In this document: positions 1 to 7,300 of the stretch, one piece after another
Position numbering within the stretch: position 1 is the stretch's first letter
Layout of the letters: each line of letters begins with the position of its first letter
Assembly: GCA_004298605.1 (NCBI GenBank)
Contig: SCPW01000104.1
Coordinates: forward strand, 1 to 12,198
Direction of reading: 5' to 3'
Origin: Gallionella sp.
GTDB taxonomy: Bacteria; Pseudomonadota; Gammaproteobacteria; Burkholderiales; Gallionellaceae
Length of the DNA: 12,198 nucleotides
Notes under the pieces: model-generated
The model's input: only the letters and a program-made list of their open reading frames with translations
Told to the model about the DNA's origin: nothing
The model's database searches: none
Position numbers and translations under genes: made by a program

Positions 1-509
1 GTCGAAGCGGTAGCCGTTGCGCCGGATCAAAATATCGCCTTGTGGCGCGCAGTAACTCATCTTGGGGCGCGCAAGGCGCAAGCCTGATTCGCCAGTCAAT
101 AGCTCTGTTCCGGTTTCGTCGCGCCACTCATCTGGCGTGAGTGATTGGAGAACGTGAACCATGCGCGCACCATCGGCAAAGGCAGAACCGCCACGGCCAG
201 CATATTGGTCTACAGCCTTATCTCGGGCGTTTTGTTTTCCGGAATGGTGCGTAACCGGATGCAGCAATTTAACGCCCTACGCAGCCTCCTAGCGGCTTCC
301 ACCAGCCCTTGCTCGGCATCGTTGACGCGGCTTTCCCCGACTCCGAAGGATACGGCGGGGTCAATGATTATCAGTACCGGCCTGATCGTCTGGCAGGCAT
401 TAATAATCTGCTCGATGCCTTCGCTTGGCCGGACAACATCGCCGCGAACCTCGGTCAGCTTGAAGCCGTTACCCAGCATGGAGCCGTGACAACAGACCGC
501 TTCGGGCAG
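1..509 (-). pseudogene. RepA-like AAA ATPase/helicase remnant, frameshifted and 5' truncated
   Basis: Two minus-strand frames together read as the C-terminal half of a phage/plasmid RepA-type AAA ATPase (hexameric replicative helicase fold). The upstream frame (from a TAG at 510-512 down to about 255) contains the Walker B-like segment LIIIDPAVSFGVGESRVND followed by AEQGLVEAARRLRRALNCCIR. The match then continues in another frame, from about 252 to the window edge, with HHSGKQNARDKA, DQYAGRGGSAFADGARMVHVL and a C-terminal tail that stays open to position 1. A single missing base near 249-256 would restore one frame. No Walker A segment is found upstream of 509, so the N-terminus has been lost. 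The gene continues beyond the left edge. The family call rests on the DPAVSFGVGESRVNDAEQG and GRGGSAFADGAR blocks, recognised from memory. A sequencing error could explain the frameshift but not the missing N-terminus. Confidence 0.72.
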
Positions 510-639
510 CTACGCCCTAACCCAGCCACCACCATCGAGCGGGACAGCCGCGCTGCTATGTGTGCCGCGCTCAAGGCGCCTAATCTTGACCTTGAACCAT
601 TGCGGGACGGTGTAGGCCGTCCGGCGGGAGGATGACACC
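510..639. other. Unassigned stretch between helicase remnant and small phage ORF
   Basis: This stretch lies upstream of the helicase remnant and holds no protein I recognise on either strand. The helicase N-terminal half would be expected here on the minus strand, but no P-loop is visible in any minus frame. A plus-strand frame reads through to a TGA at 633-635, just ahead of the next ORF, but its sequence resembles nothing I know and it overlaps the antisense helicase. It is probably junction DNA from prophage decay. Confidence 0.35.
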
Positions 640-834
640 ATGCCGACTAATCGCAAACGCCGTACACGCGGCAAGAGCTTTGATGAGAATATGTTTGATG
701 CAATGGTGATTCACGTCAAGTTGGGCGACTGCCTGCTGGCTGGCAATGGGCTGGGCTGCGCTTGTGGACCGCGCGGCGCGGATGGTAAAGAACGCCCCGA
801 CCTGATACGCCAAGTCAAGGAGCGCATGGCTTAA
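640..834 (+). CDS. Small hypothetical protein, 64 aa, in prophage remnant
   Basis: This short ORF starts with ATG after a convincing ribosome binding site (GGGAGGATGA, about 628-635) and ends in TAA. The product has a basic N-terminus (MPTNRKRRTRGKSFDEN) and two cysteines in a glycine-rich stretch (GLGCACGPRG), then a charged helix-like end. I do not recognise the family. It lies between the helicase remnant and the terminase fragment on the same strand as the terminase, where small phage proteins of unknown role are common. The good ribosome binding site and sensible composition favour a real gene. The antisense frame across it (580-942) has no family features and is taken as a shadow. Confidence 0.45.
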   Translation: MPTNRKRRTRGKSFDENMFDAMVIHVKLGDCLLAGNGLGCACGPRGADGKERPDLIRQVKERMA

Positions 835-960
835 AATTGCGCCGTGTAAATTCGGCAGATCAAGGCTGACGGGGCGGGGTAAATCTTGAGAGGTTATCGG
901 CCTAAAGACCGCCCCCAGCCCATGCGCGGACAAAATTCTCATTTTGAAAGGTTGCTAATC

Positions 961-1094
961 ATGATTATGCCATTGAGTACAAAGCAAACGCGCTTCGTTG
1001 AATCCTATGCAGCCAGCAATGACGCGAAGCAAGCCGCACTCGCTGCGGGATATAGCGCAAAAAGTATTGCTGTTGAGGTGTGCAGGCTGCTAAA
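961..1094 (+). pseudogene. Phage terminase small subunit, truncated by IS insertion
   Basis: The ATG at 961 (or 967) follows a GAAAGG-type ribosome binding site and opens a protein reading LSTKQTRFVESYAASNDAKQ then AALAAGYSAKSI and CRLLK. This is the N-terminal helix-turn-helix DNA-binding region of the Terminase_2 small-subunit family, whose hallmark is LTxKQxxFVxxY ... NAxQAAxxAGYS. The subunit recognises phage DNA and recruits the large packaging ATPase. Only about 45 codons remain before the terminal repeat of the IS; the family is usually 140 residues or more. The open frame runs on to 1200 inside the IS, but that part is IS sequence. No continuation exists on the far side of the element, so the gene is dead. 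Confidence 0.8.
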
Positions 1095-1109
1095 GAGTCG
1101 TCCCTGCAA
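1095..1109 (+). repeat. Left terminal inverted repeat of the IS
   Basis: GAGTCGTCCCTGCAA matches the reverse complement of 2741-2755 at 14 of 15 positions. The terminase similarity ends at this point. Confidence 0.75.
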
Positions 1110-1160
1110 TACGAGCGCAGCCCGCATGGATGTGGGGATTTTTGCTGAAACACGTACACA

Positions 1161-1207
1161 AAATCCCTCAAGAAACGTTATTCGAGCAGATGATTTCTGA
1201 GGGATTT
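1161..1207 (+). promoter_or_regulatory. Hairpin sequestering the transposase ribosome binding site
   Basis: Arm 1 (1161-1175, AAATCCCTCAAGAAA) pairs with arm 2 (1194-1207, TTTCTGAGGGATTT) with one bulged base and a loop of about 18 nt. The transposase Shine-Dalgarno GAGGGA (1199-1204) lies fully inside arm 2, seven bases before the ATG at 1212. In a read-through transcript the ribosome binding site would therefore be masked. This kind of foldback control is known in other IS elements such as IS10 and IS50, where it protects against transcription entering from outside. The structure is seen in the sequence; the function is inferred. Confidence 0.55.
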
Positions 1208-1211
1208 CAAG

Positions 1212-2726
1212 ATGCACACACCCGACTTTTTCCGCAGCCGCATAGACACCATGATCAACTTGCGCGACCCGCTGGCGGTGCTGGCAACCCGGTTGCCGTG
1301 GGCGCAGATCGAAGCGTTGCTGTCCCCCAAGTTCGAACGCCCCAATCGCGCTGGCGACCTTCTGGAAAGCAGTGATTTGCTTGGATCTGTGCAGGTGGTG
1401 GTGGGCGCGGGCCAAAGCGCCGCCGGCCGACCGAGATTGCCGATCCGCCTGATGGTCAGCCTGGTGTATCTCAAGCACAGCTACAACCTCAGCGACGAGG
1501 AACTCGTCGCGCGCTGGAGCGAGAACGTGTTGTGGCAGTTCTTCAGCGGCATGGAGTATTACGAGCACAGGCAGCCCTGCGACCCCACGCAGATCGGGCG
1601 GTTCCGGCGGGACATCGGCGAAGATGGGATGGAGCTTCTGCTCAAAGCCACCATCGACACGGCGGTATCAGCCAAAGCGATCAAGCCCGCGGAATTCGAG
1701 CGTGTGATTGTGGATACGACGGTACAGGAGAAAGCCATCGCGCACCCGGTGGACAGCCGCTTGTTGGAGATCGCGCGCCACAAGGTGGTGGCTGCGGCCA
1801 AGCGCGCGGGAATCCAACTCAAACAGACTTTCGCCAAGGAGGGCAAAGAACTGCGCCGCCGCGCGGGCGGATACGCGCACGCGAAGCAGTTCAAGCGTTT
1901 GCGCAAGGTGGTCAAACGCCAGCGCACGATACTGGGCATCGTCATGCGCGAAGTTGGGCGCAAGATCAAGGCTCCCGGATTTGTGGTGCAACATCCCAAG
2001 GCGCCGGGTGATTTAACCACCTTGCTGCAACGCGCGGAGCGCATCCGCACCCAGCAGCGGCACGACAAGAACAAGCTGTACGCTCTGCACGCGCCGGAGG
2101 TGGAGTGCATAGGCAAAGGCAAGGCGCGCAAACCCTACGAGTTCGGCGTCAAGAGCGCCGTGGTGGTCGCGCACAAGAGCGGGCTGATGCTGGGCGCAAA
2201 GACCTTTCCCGGCAACCCTTACGACGGCCATACCCTGAACGCGATCCTGCAACAGTCGGCGAAGTTGACGCGGGATGTGGGCACCACGCTCAAGCAGGTC
2301 GTGGTTGACTTGGGCTTTCGCGGCGTGGATGCAGACAACCCCGACAAGCAGATTATCCACCGTGGCAAGATCAAGAGCATGAGCCCGCAGCAAAAGGGCT
2401 GGCTGCGCAGGCGGCAGGCCATCGAGCCCGCGATCGGGCACTTGAAGTCGGATAACCGCATGGATCGCTGTTGGCTGCAAGGCGCATTGGGCGACCTGTT
2501 GCACACCATCGGCTGCGCCGCCGGCTACAATCTGCGCTGGCTGCTGCGCGCCATTGCCCGTCTGGGCATAGCGGCAGTTTTTTTGCGCCTGTTACAATCC
2601 GTCGTGCCGGCTCAATCGGTCATAGCTGCTTCATGTGGCGCTCGTGGCCGCATGTGGATTCAACGCATGGGAATTTTTGTTACAGGCGGTACGATAACCT
2701 TGGCGGATGAACTACGTTGGGCGTAA
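1212..2726 (+). CDS. IS5-family DDE transposase, 504 aa
   Basis: This enzyme catalyses cut-and-paste movement of the surrounding element. A DUF772-type N-terminal region (about residues 60-150, including RLPIRLMVSLVYLKH and CDPTQIGRFR) precedes the RNase H-like DDE domain. The visible catalytic acids are D168 in VIVDTTVQEKA, D366 in VVVDLGFRGVD and E405 in RQAIEPAIGHLK. The last of these fits the R-(3)-E-(6)-K signature of this superfamily, with K412. Residues about 185-300 form the basic insertion between the first two acids. The reading frame is intact and the ATG at 1212 has GAGGGA seven bases upstream, masked by a hairpin. The last 50 or so residues are less family-like than the rest. Transcription converges on the lipoprotein gene to the right. 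Very similar transposases are common in betaproteobacteria (recalled, not searched). Confidence 0.9.
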   Translation: MHTPDFFRSRIDTMINLRDPLAVLATRLPWAQIEALLSPKFERPNRAGDLLESSDLLGSVQVVVGAGQSAAGRPRLPIRLMVSLVYLKHSYNLSDEELVARWSENVLWQFFSGMEYYEHRQPCDPTQIGRFRRDIGEDGMELLLKATIDTAVSAKAIKPAEFERVIVDTTVQEKAIAHPVDSRLLEIARHKVVAAAKRAGIQLKQTFAKEGKELRRRAGGYAHAKQFKRLRKVVKRQRTILGIVMREVGRKIKAPGFVVQHPKAPGDLTTLLQRAERIRTQQRHDKNKLYALHAPEVECIGKGKARKPYEFGVKSAVVVAHKSGLMLGAKTFPGNPYDGHTLNAILQQSAKLTRDVGTTLKQVVVDLGFRGVDADNPDKQIIHRGKIKSMSPQQKGWLRRRQAIEPAIGHLKSDNRMDRCWLQGALGDLLHTIGCAAGYNLRWLLRAIARLGIAAVFLRLLQSVVPAQSVIAASCGARGRMWIQRMGIFVTGGTITLADELRWA

Positions 2727-2740
2727 TTCAAAAACGAATT

Positions 2741-2755
2741 TTGCAGGGGCGACTC
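2741..2755 (-). repeat. Right terminal inverted repeat of the IS
   Basis: TTGCAGGGGCGACTC is the inverted partner of 1095-1109. The adjoining host bases (TTAGTCGAC) can pair with part of this repeat, giving a short hairpin across the junction (about 2749-2767) with an AATG/CATT loop. That hairpin lies just past the stop codon of the minus-strand lipoprotein gene. Confidence 0.72.
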
Positions 2756-2770
2756 ATTAGTCGACCCGCG

Positions 2771-3988
2771 TCACTGTTTTAATACAAAAGTGCTTTCCCC
2801 GCTTCCACCTTTTTTTATTTTGCAGATAATGGGGTGTTTTATCGGCATGTTTTCCGGGGTGAAACTTGTCTTTCCCGTTACGCCAGCGCAATCCTTCCGG
2901 TTGATTAATGCCTCCCTTACCTTGGAGGTGTCAGTCGAGCCCGACTCCTTGATTGCTTCGGCAACCAGCATGAAAGCATCATAGGCCAAAGCGGCAAACC
3001 GGTCGGGGTTGGCTTTCCCATAATCTTTCATGAACTCGTCCATTTTGGATGACTTGCTATCGGCGGAAAAAGTTGTATACAAAAGGGTTTCGTTTACGGC
3101 ATCTCCGCCCTTCAAATATTCTTCCGAAAAAAGCTCTTCACCGCCGATGACAGGGAGGGTTAATCCCGCTTTCCGCAGTTCCTGGGCAAGCAGGGCAGCT
3201 TCGGTGGCGCCTCCCGTAAAAATCACTCCATGCAAGGTGTCAGGGCTTTTCTTTACCCTGTCAATAACCGCCTTTATGTTGTGGCCTCCCGTAAAGGAAT
3301 CATAAGTGTCGGCCTCTATTTTTATCGCCCCGTGATACTTATCGAGCGCTTTCTTGAACATCGAGCTTAAATCCAGGGAAAAATCATTATCGGAAGCGGT
3401 GACCAACACATAATTCACGTATCCCAGGTCTGTGATTGCGTGTTTTATTAAATCCTCCGTTGCCAGTTCATCGGGAACGGCCGCACGAAACACATACTGG
3501 CCGCTTCCCTTGAGATGCCTCCTCGACCCAACGGAGATAAATATTGTTTTGGACTCATTAACCAGATGAACGGGCGCAAAAGTGGACGAGCCTGTAGGCG
3601 CCGCCAATATTGCGATCACTCCCTGGGCGATAAGATCCTGCACAATCTTGCCGCTCATTTCTATATTACTTTTATCATCGAAATGGAGCACTTTGATTTC
3701 TTTGCCCGCTATTCCACCCTGCGCATTGAAGCGTTTGGCAGCCGCTAGAGCGCCTTCTACCACACTCGTACCGTAGCTCGCCTCTTCACCCGTTTCGGGG
3801 CCGACAATGCCTATAATCAGCGGCCTTTCTTCTTTTGTCGTTTTCTCGGATGTCTTTGCCCCTTTATCGTCCGAGCAACCTGAGAATAGCGATAACAGCA
3901 TTACCACAAAAACCATAATGCTTATTTTGTTATGCGCATATTCATGGGGGTATAGATTTGGTTTCATTGAATAAAGATGGGGCATCAT
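2771..3988 (-). CDS. Branched-chain amino acid-type periplasmic binding lipoprotein
   Basis: This is a predicted extracytoplasmic substrate-binding lipoprotein of the LivJ/Peripla_BP_6 type. After a hydrophobic signal (IMVFVVMLLSLFSGC), the cysteine near residue 38 would be lipidated and anchor the protein; phenylalanine at -3 makes the lipobox slightly atypical. The mature protein opens with PLIIGIVGPETGEEASYGTS, then GALAAAKRFNAQGGIAGKEI and a DDKSN stretch, the standard first lobe of the fold. Length (about 400 aa) fits the family. The start is unsure: TTG at 3991, ATG at 3988 or ATG at 3967 are all possible, and none has a strong ribosome binding site. It follows the DUF4340 gene by about five bases, so it is the last gene of the ABC operon. 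No LivH/M/F/G transport genes are nearby, so it may act as a sensor or adaptor for the ABC machine rather than in amino acid uptake. An IS starts about 15 bp past its stop. Confidence 0.85.
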   Translation of the reverse strand: MMPHLYSMKPNLYPHEYAHNKISIMVFVVMLLSLFSGCSDDKGAKTSEKTTKEERPLIIGIVGPETGEEASYGTSVVEGALAAAKRFNAQGGIAGKEIKVLHFDDKSNIEMSGKIVQDLIAQGVIAILAAPTGSSTFAPVHLVNESKTIFISVGSRRHLKGSGQYVFRAAVPDELATEDLIKHAITDLGYVNYVLVTASDNDFSLDLSSMFKKALDKYHGAIKIEADTYDSFTGGHNIKAVIDRVKKSPDTLHGVIFTGGATEAALLAQELRKAGLTLPVIGGEELFSEEYLKGGDAVNETLLYTTFSADSKSSKMDEFMKDYGKANPDRFAALAYDAFMLVAEAIKESGSTDTSKVREALINRKDCAGVTGKTSFTPENMPIKHPIICKIKKGGSGESTFVLKQ

Positions 3989-3993
3989 CAAAC

Positions 3994-4956
3994 TTACGTG
4001 CCGGCATCCGCCTCCAGCAATTTATCCATATTCAGGATGAGGGTGTTGACCATATCCTCTTCGACATCAAATACTTTTTTCACCTGGTTAACCCTGGCAA
4101 AGTATGCCCGCTTTGCCCTGTCCTTGTCTCCGATGGTGAGTATATACGGCGTCTCTTTTTGCTCCTGATATACGGTCAATTGCAGCATCGGGGAGGAGAG
4201 CCCATATGGGGCAAGATCGGTGGGGTTTTCATCGGCAAACGCCTTTATTTCCCCATTTTTTACCGTATAGAGATATTCGAGCACCTTTTCCATGGAAGCC
4301 CTGCCCTGTACGGGCTCAAGCATGTTCCATTTCCCCTGATTCTGTTCGACGACCACCTTGCTCATTCCACTTCTTACTATTTCGAGCCGCCTCATCTTGA
4401 CCGGGTCGAAATCCAGAATGGTTTTATCCCGCAAGGCGTAGGCGTCTTTGCTCGCTTCATTCTTGAGATCCGAATGCACGCGGTACACCTCCGGCTTGCC
4501 CTTGAACATGATGTACGCGATGTTATGGGTGGGTCCTTTTTCTCCGAAAATGATGACGGGTTCCATACCACCCGCCTTCAAACCCATTTCGATCTCGGGC
4601 GCGCTCAAGCCCAACTCGGCCAACTTGGCAGGCTCAACTTTGTCGAACAGAACCGCATCTTTTCTGGCCGTAACGATATTGGTCAAAAATTTTTCTATCG
4701 CTTTGGCATCCCCTTTTGCGCTTAATGGCTGGACTAATTGCCATCCATTCTGCTCCCTGACAACCTTGATTTGAAGGTTTTCTTTAATATTCTTAATCCA
4801 GAATTCCTGGACATCCTTTACGGCAAACGGGAGCAGTTTCAAATCTGCTTCTTTTAACTGTTTAACCGCTTCTTCCTTCTTGTCGAAGAAGAAGAAGGTA
4901 CCGCCCAGCGCGATCAGCACGATGACCCAAAAGAGGGTCTTCTTGGTAAAGTTCAC
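3994..4956 (-). CDS. DUF4340 domain protein, membrane-anchored, 320 aa
   Basis: The best start is the GTG at 4956. It overlaps the stop of the upstream gldG-like gene as GTGA, follows an AAGGCGGGG-type ribosome binding site, and gives MNFTKKTLFWVIVLIALGG, a single N-terminal membrane anchor. An upstream ATG at 5034 exists but would overlap the previous gene by 80 bp. The rest is probably periplasmic and matches the DUF4340 family. Two tandem repeats are visible. Repeat 1 (about 62-161) runs GW-QLVQP, LAELGLSAPEIEM, IIFGEK, AYIMFKG, EVYRV. Repeat 2 (about 200-300) runs KW-NMLEP, LAPYGLSSPMLQL, LTIGDK, AYFARVN, KVFDV. DUF4340 genes typically follow GldG-like genes in ABC operons, as here. The molecular role is unknown; a periplasmic partner of the GldG-like subunit is likely from context. 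Confidence 0.85.
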   Translation of the reverse strand: MNFTKKTLFWVIVLIALGGTFFFFDKKEEAVKQLKEADLKLLPFAVKDVQEFWIKNIKENLQIKVVREQNGWQLVQPLSAKGDAKAIEKFLTNIVTARKDAVLFDKVEPAKLAELGLSAPEIEMGLKAGGMEPVIIFGEKGPTHNIAYIMFKGKPEVYRVHSDLKNEASKDAYALRDKTILDFDPVKMRRLEIVRSGMSKVVVEQNQGKWNMLEPVQGRASMEKVLEYLYTVKNGEIKAFADENPTDLAPYGLSSPMLQLTVYQEQKETPYILTIGDKDRAKRAYFARVNQVKKVFDVEEDMVNTLILNMDKLLEADAGT

Positions 4957-6518
4957 ACGCCCCGCCTTCTTCTGGCGGTTACCCCGACACCCGCCACCAA
5001 TAACAGCGATGGCACGATCACGACGGAAAGCCAAAATACAATCTTGCCCTGAACGGCGGTCAGCATGAGCGGCGTCAGACCCGGTTCTTTTTTCCTTACC
5101 GATATCAACACATTTTCCTCGGCCAACCAGTTAAGCATATTCAGCATAAAATCCTTATTCCCCGCCAGCTTGAGGAATTTATTGCTGGCAAAGTCCGAAT
5201 CGCCCGTGACCAGTACCTTGCCCCATGTTTTGATGCTTTCCGGCCCTTCTTCGGCTTTGGGTTTATTGTCCCCCGCGCTTACTTCCACCGCAGTGACCGC
5301 CACTACACTGATCGGTCCGCGCCCGTGTTTGTCCGGGTTAAATTCTTCATCTTCTTTGGTCAGTTTGCCGGTCACTGTCCAACTCTTGTCGCTCGTTTTG
5401 GCGAGATCGAAACTTCCCTTGGCGGGTTCTTCTTTGATATGAACGGAACGTGCGATAGGGAAAAAAGTGGCCAGCTCAAAATCACGGGTGACAGGGTGAT
5501 TTTTGTCATATTGCACCACGACGGGCGTAAGGTAATTCGCACCGTAAACCTGGCTCAATTTGTCGATAATGAAATCGTTCGTGAGTTCGAAACCAAACCC
5601 GCTCAGATAATTTATAAGTCCTGGAGCGCCGCCGGGATCAACCATAAAAAGCGCCCGCCCGCCTTTTTTGACGAAGGCCGTGATCTTGTCCAGCTCACCT
5701 TGCAGATAGTCCGTTTCGGGGCCGCTCACCACCAGTACGGCAGCATCATCCGGCACCTTTTCCGCGCTGATTAACAGCAAGTCGCGCACCTGATGGTTTT
5801 CCCGCTCCAGCGCCTCTTTGACATAGCCGTAGCCATTTTCTTCCTTGCTATCGATACGCTTTTCGCCGTGCCCGCTGACAAAATAGAAAACCTTGATTTC
5901 TTTATTGATCAGCTTCAGCAGGGAATTGGTGAGCTTGTTTTCAGACTCGGTGCCGACAATCTCTTGCTTGTCGCCGTACTTTAACAAAGTCGTCCGGTAG
6001 GAGGTAATTCCATACTTCACGGTATCCGCCGGATTTCTGTCCGGGTCTACAAAGCGAAATTTGAACTTGGATGAATGGTAGGCATATTCGCTCAACAGGT
6101 CGAACATCGCCTGCCTCGTCCGCTCGTCGCTGCGATAGAAGGCAATGACCTCGACATCATCCTTCAGAGATTTCAATATTTTGATCGTCTGTGAAGAGAG
6201 GGTGTAGCGGTTGTTCTGTGTCAAATCGACCCTCATCTTATATTTGATCGACATGACGCTGATCAGCCCGATGATCAATAAAAACACCAGGCTCATGATC
6301 GCCGTATTGAAGGCGTACTTGGTGGAACGCTTGGTGATAAAGTCCCTGATTTCCGGGAAATAAATATAGAAAAACAACAGCAGCGCGAGCAGCCCCAGCC
6401 AAAGCAGCGTCACCGCCAGATTGCCCATTTCACCGGTTATCGCATAAGCAATCCCGCCCGCCGCCATCAAGGAAATAGACGAAATACCTAATGGTGCAAA
6501 TAATTTTTTGGATTTCAT
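4953..6518 (-). CDS. GldG-like ABC transporter auxiliary protein, 521 aa
   Basis: This protein belongs to the GldG/ABC_transp_aux family (PF09822 type), which pairs with ABC-2 permeases; the family is named for a Bacteroidetes gliding-motility component but is widespread outside gliders. The start ATG at 6518 overlaps the permease stop as TAATG and follows GAGGTGGAG. Hydrophobic segments lie at about residues 10-29, 34-54 and 72-90. They are followed by the family entry motif DLTQNNRYTLSSQTIKIL, then VEVIAFYRS, FRFVDPDRNP and the conserved FVSGHGEKRI around residues 213-222. A C-terminal transmembrane helix (VFWLSVVIVPSLLLVAGVGV) ends in a basic RRRRGV tail. The large middle domain would be periplasmic. 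It is translationally coupled to both neighbours. The substrate is unknown; gliding should not be assumed. Confidence 0.88.
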   Translation of the reverse strand: MKSKKLFAPLGISSISLMAAGGIAYAITGEMGNLAVTLLWLGLLALLLFFYIYFPEIRDFITKRSTKYAFNTAIMSLVFLLIIGLISVMSIKYKMRVDLTQNNRYTLSSQTIKILKSLKDDVEVIAFYRSDERTRQAMFDLLSEYAYHSSKFKFRFVDPDRNPADTVKYGITSYRTTLLKYGDKQEIVGTESENKLTNSLLKLINKEIKVFYFVSGHGEKRIDSKEENGYGYVKEALERENHQVRDLLLISAEKVPDDAAVLVVSGPETDYLQGELDKITAFVKKGGRALFMVDPGGAPGLINYLSGFGFELTNDFIIDKLSQVYGANYLTPVVVQYDKNHPVTRDFELATFFPIARSVHIKEEPAKGSFDLAKTSDKSWTVTGKLTKEDEEFNPDKHGRGPISVVAVTAVEVSAGDNKPKAEEGPESIKTWGKVLVTGDSDFASNKFLKLAGNKDFMLNMLNWLAEENVLISVRKKEPGLTPLMLTAVQGKIVFWLSVVIVPSLLLVAGVGVTARRRRGV

Positions 6519-7300
6519 TATCTCCACCTCTTCGTTTCCAGGCTTCTGAGCGTGAGAAACAGGAACAGCGCGATGAAACAAAGGTAGTAAATAATGTCCG
6601 TCGAATCCACGACCCCCTTCGACATGCTTTCTATGTGCTCGTTGATCGAAAGATAACTGAGAAGTTGGCCCAGCCCGGCAGATACCAGCGGAACGGAATA
6701 GCTGATTAACCAGAAAAAGAACAGCATGCCAAATGACATAGAAGCGGAGACAATTTGATTTTCTGTCAGCGACGACGTAAAAATCCCCAAAGAGAGGGCT
6801 GCGGCTCCCAGCAATACAAGGCCTAAATAACCTGTTGCGATGGGCACCACTTCCGGTTCTCCCAAAACAACAAGAAGAATGGGATAGGTAGCCGTCAGCA
6901 ACACCATGGTCAGCAATACCACGAGGCAGGCCAGATATTTGCCTAGCACCACATCAACATCATTGATCGGGAAGGTCAGAAGCAACTCGATCGTGCCAGT
7001 TTTCTTTTCTTCGGCGAAGAGTCTCATGGTCAACAGCGGCGTCATCAGCAGCAAAATAATACTGATACTTCCGAACAGCGGCCTGATTACCGTTTCATTG
7101 ATATTCAACAACTGATATTGCTTGGCCAGCATGGGGTCGGTCTGTGCCTGATAACTCACCACCGAGAAGGTGGCCAGCAGGTTGTAGAAAAAATAACCCG
7201 TCATCAGCAAAAACATGAGGATCACGATATAAACCGTGAGCGAGCTGAAATAGGATTTCAGCTCTCGATTCAGGATAAGGCTGACATTTCTGATATTCAT
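6518..7300 (-). CDS. ABC-2 type transporter permease, GldF-like, 260 aa
   Basis: This is the integral membrane subunit of the ABC machine, with about six hydrophobic segments: near residues 22-45, 75-92, 120-147, 155-175, 185-208 and 235-252. After the second segment comes the family block LTMRLFAEEKKTGTIELLLT (90-109), characteristic of ABC-2/GldF permeases and probably part of the contact with the ATPase. A soluble loop of about 25 residues (50-75) follows the first helix. The ATG at 7300 lies in an ATGA overlap with the ATPase stop and is preceded by GAGGAGG, so translation is coupled. The direction of transport cannot be read from sequence; ABC-2 permeases are generally exporters or mechanotransducers. 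Confidence 0.9.
   Translation of the reverse strand: MNIRNVSLILNRELKSYFSSLTVYIVILMFLLMTGYFFYNLLATFSVVSYQAQTDPMLAKQYQLLNINETVIRPLFGSISIILLLMTPLLTMRLFAEEKKTGTIELLLTFPINDVDVVLGKYLACLVVLLTMVLLTATYPILLVVLGEPEVVPIATGYLGLVLLGAAALSLGIFTSSLTENQIVSASMSFGMLFFFWLISYSVPLVSAGLGQLLSYLSINEHIESMSKGVVDSTDIIYYLCFIALFLFLTLRSLETKRWR

Larger units (their letters stand above)
1095..2755 (+). mobile_element. IS5-family insertion sequence, about 1.66 kb, apparently complete
   Basis: The element is bounded by 15-bp imperfect terminal inverted repeats: GAGTCGTCCCTGCAA at 1095-1109 and, on the opposite strand, GAGTCGCCCCTGCAA at 2755-2741 (one mismatch). The match extends outward through CTAA at 1090-1093 and its complement TTAG at 2757-2760, so the exact ends are uncertain by about 5 bp. 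The single transposase gene fills the element. I see no direct target-site duplication. The left flank is a terminase gene and the right flank is the end of an unrelated operon, so the element sits at a rearrangement junction rather than a simple insertion. Confidence 0.8.

Noticed and set aside
580..942. 120-codon minus-strand ORF over the small phage gene
   Set aside because: It has no recognisable motifs and is antisense to the 640-834 ORF, which has the better ribosome binding site.
1005..1568. Long minus-strand ORF across the terminase fragment and the IS start
   Set aside because: It spans the insertion junction and is antisense to the clear transposase; composition is typical of a shadow frame in GC-rich DNA.
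2578..2584. Run of seven T residues near the transposase end as a programmed frameshift site
   Set aside because: It lies after the whole DDE domain and would only swap the C-terminal tail; neither alternative tail is recognisable.
3958..4725. 255-codon plus-strand ORF
   Set aside because: Antisense to the DUF4340 gene, whose frame shows repeats, a membrane anchor and coupled translation.
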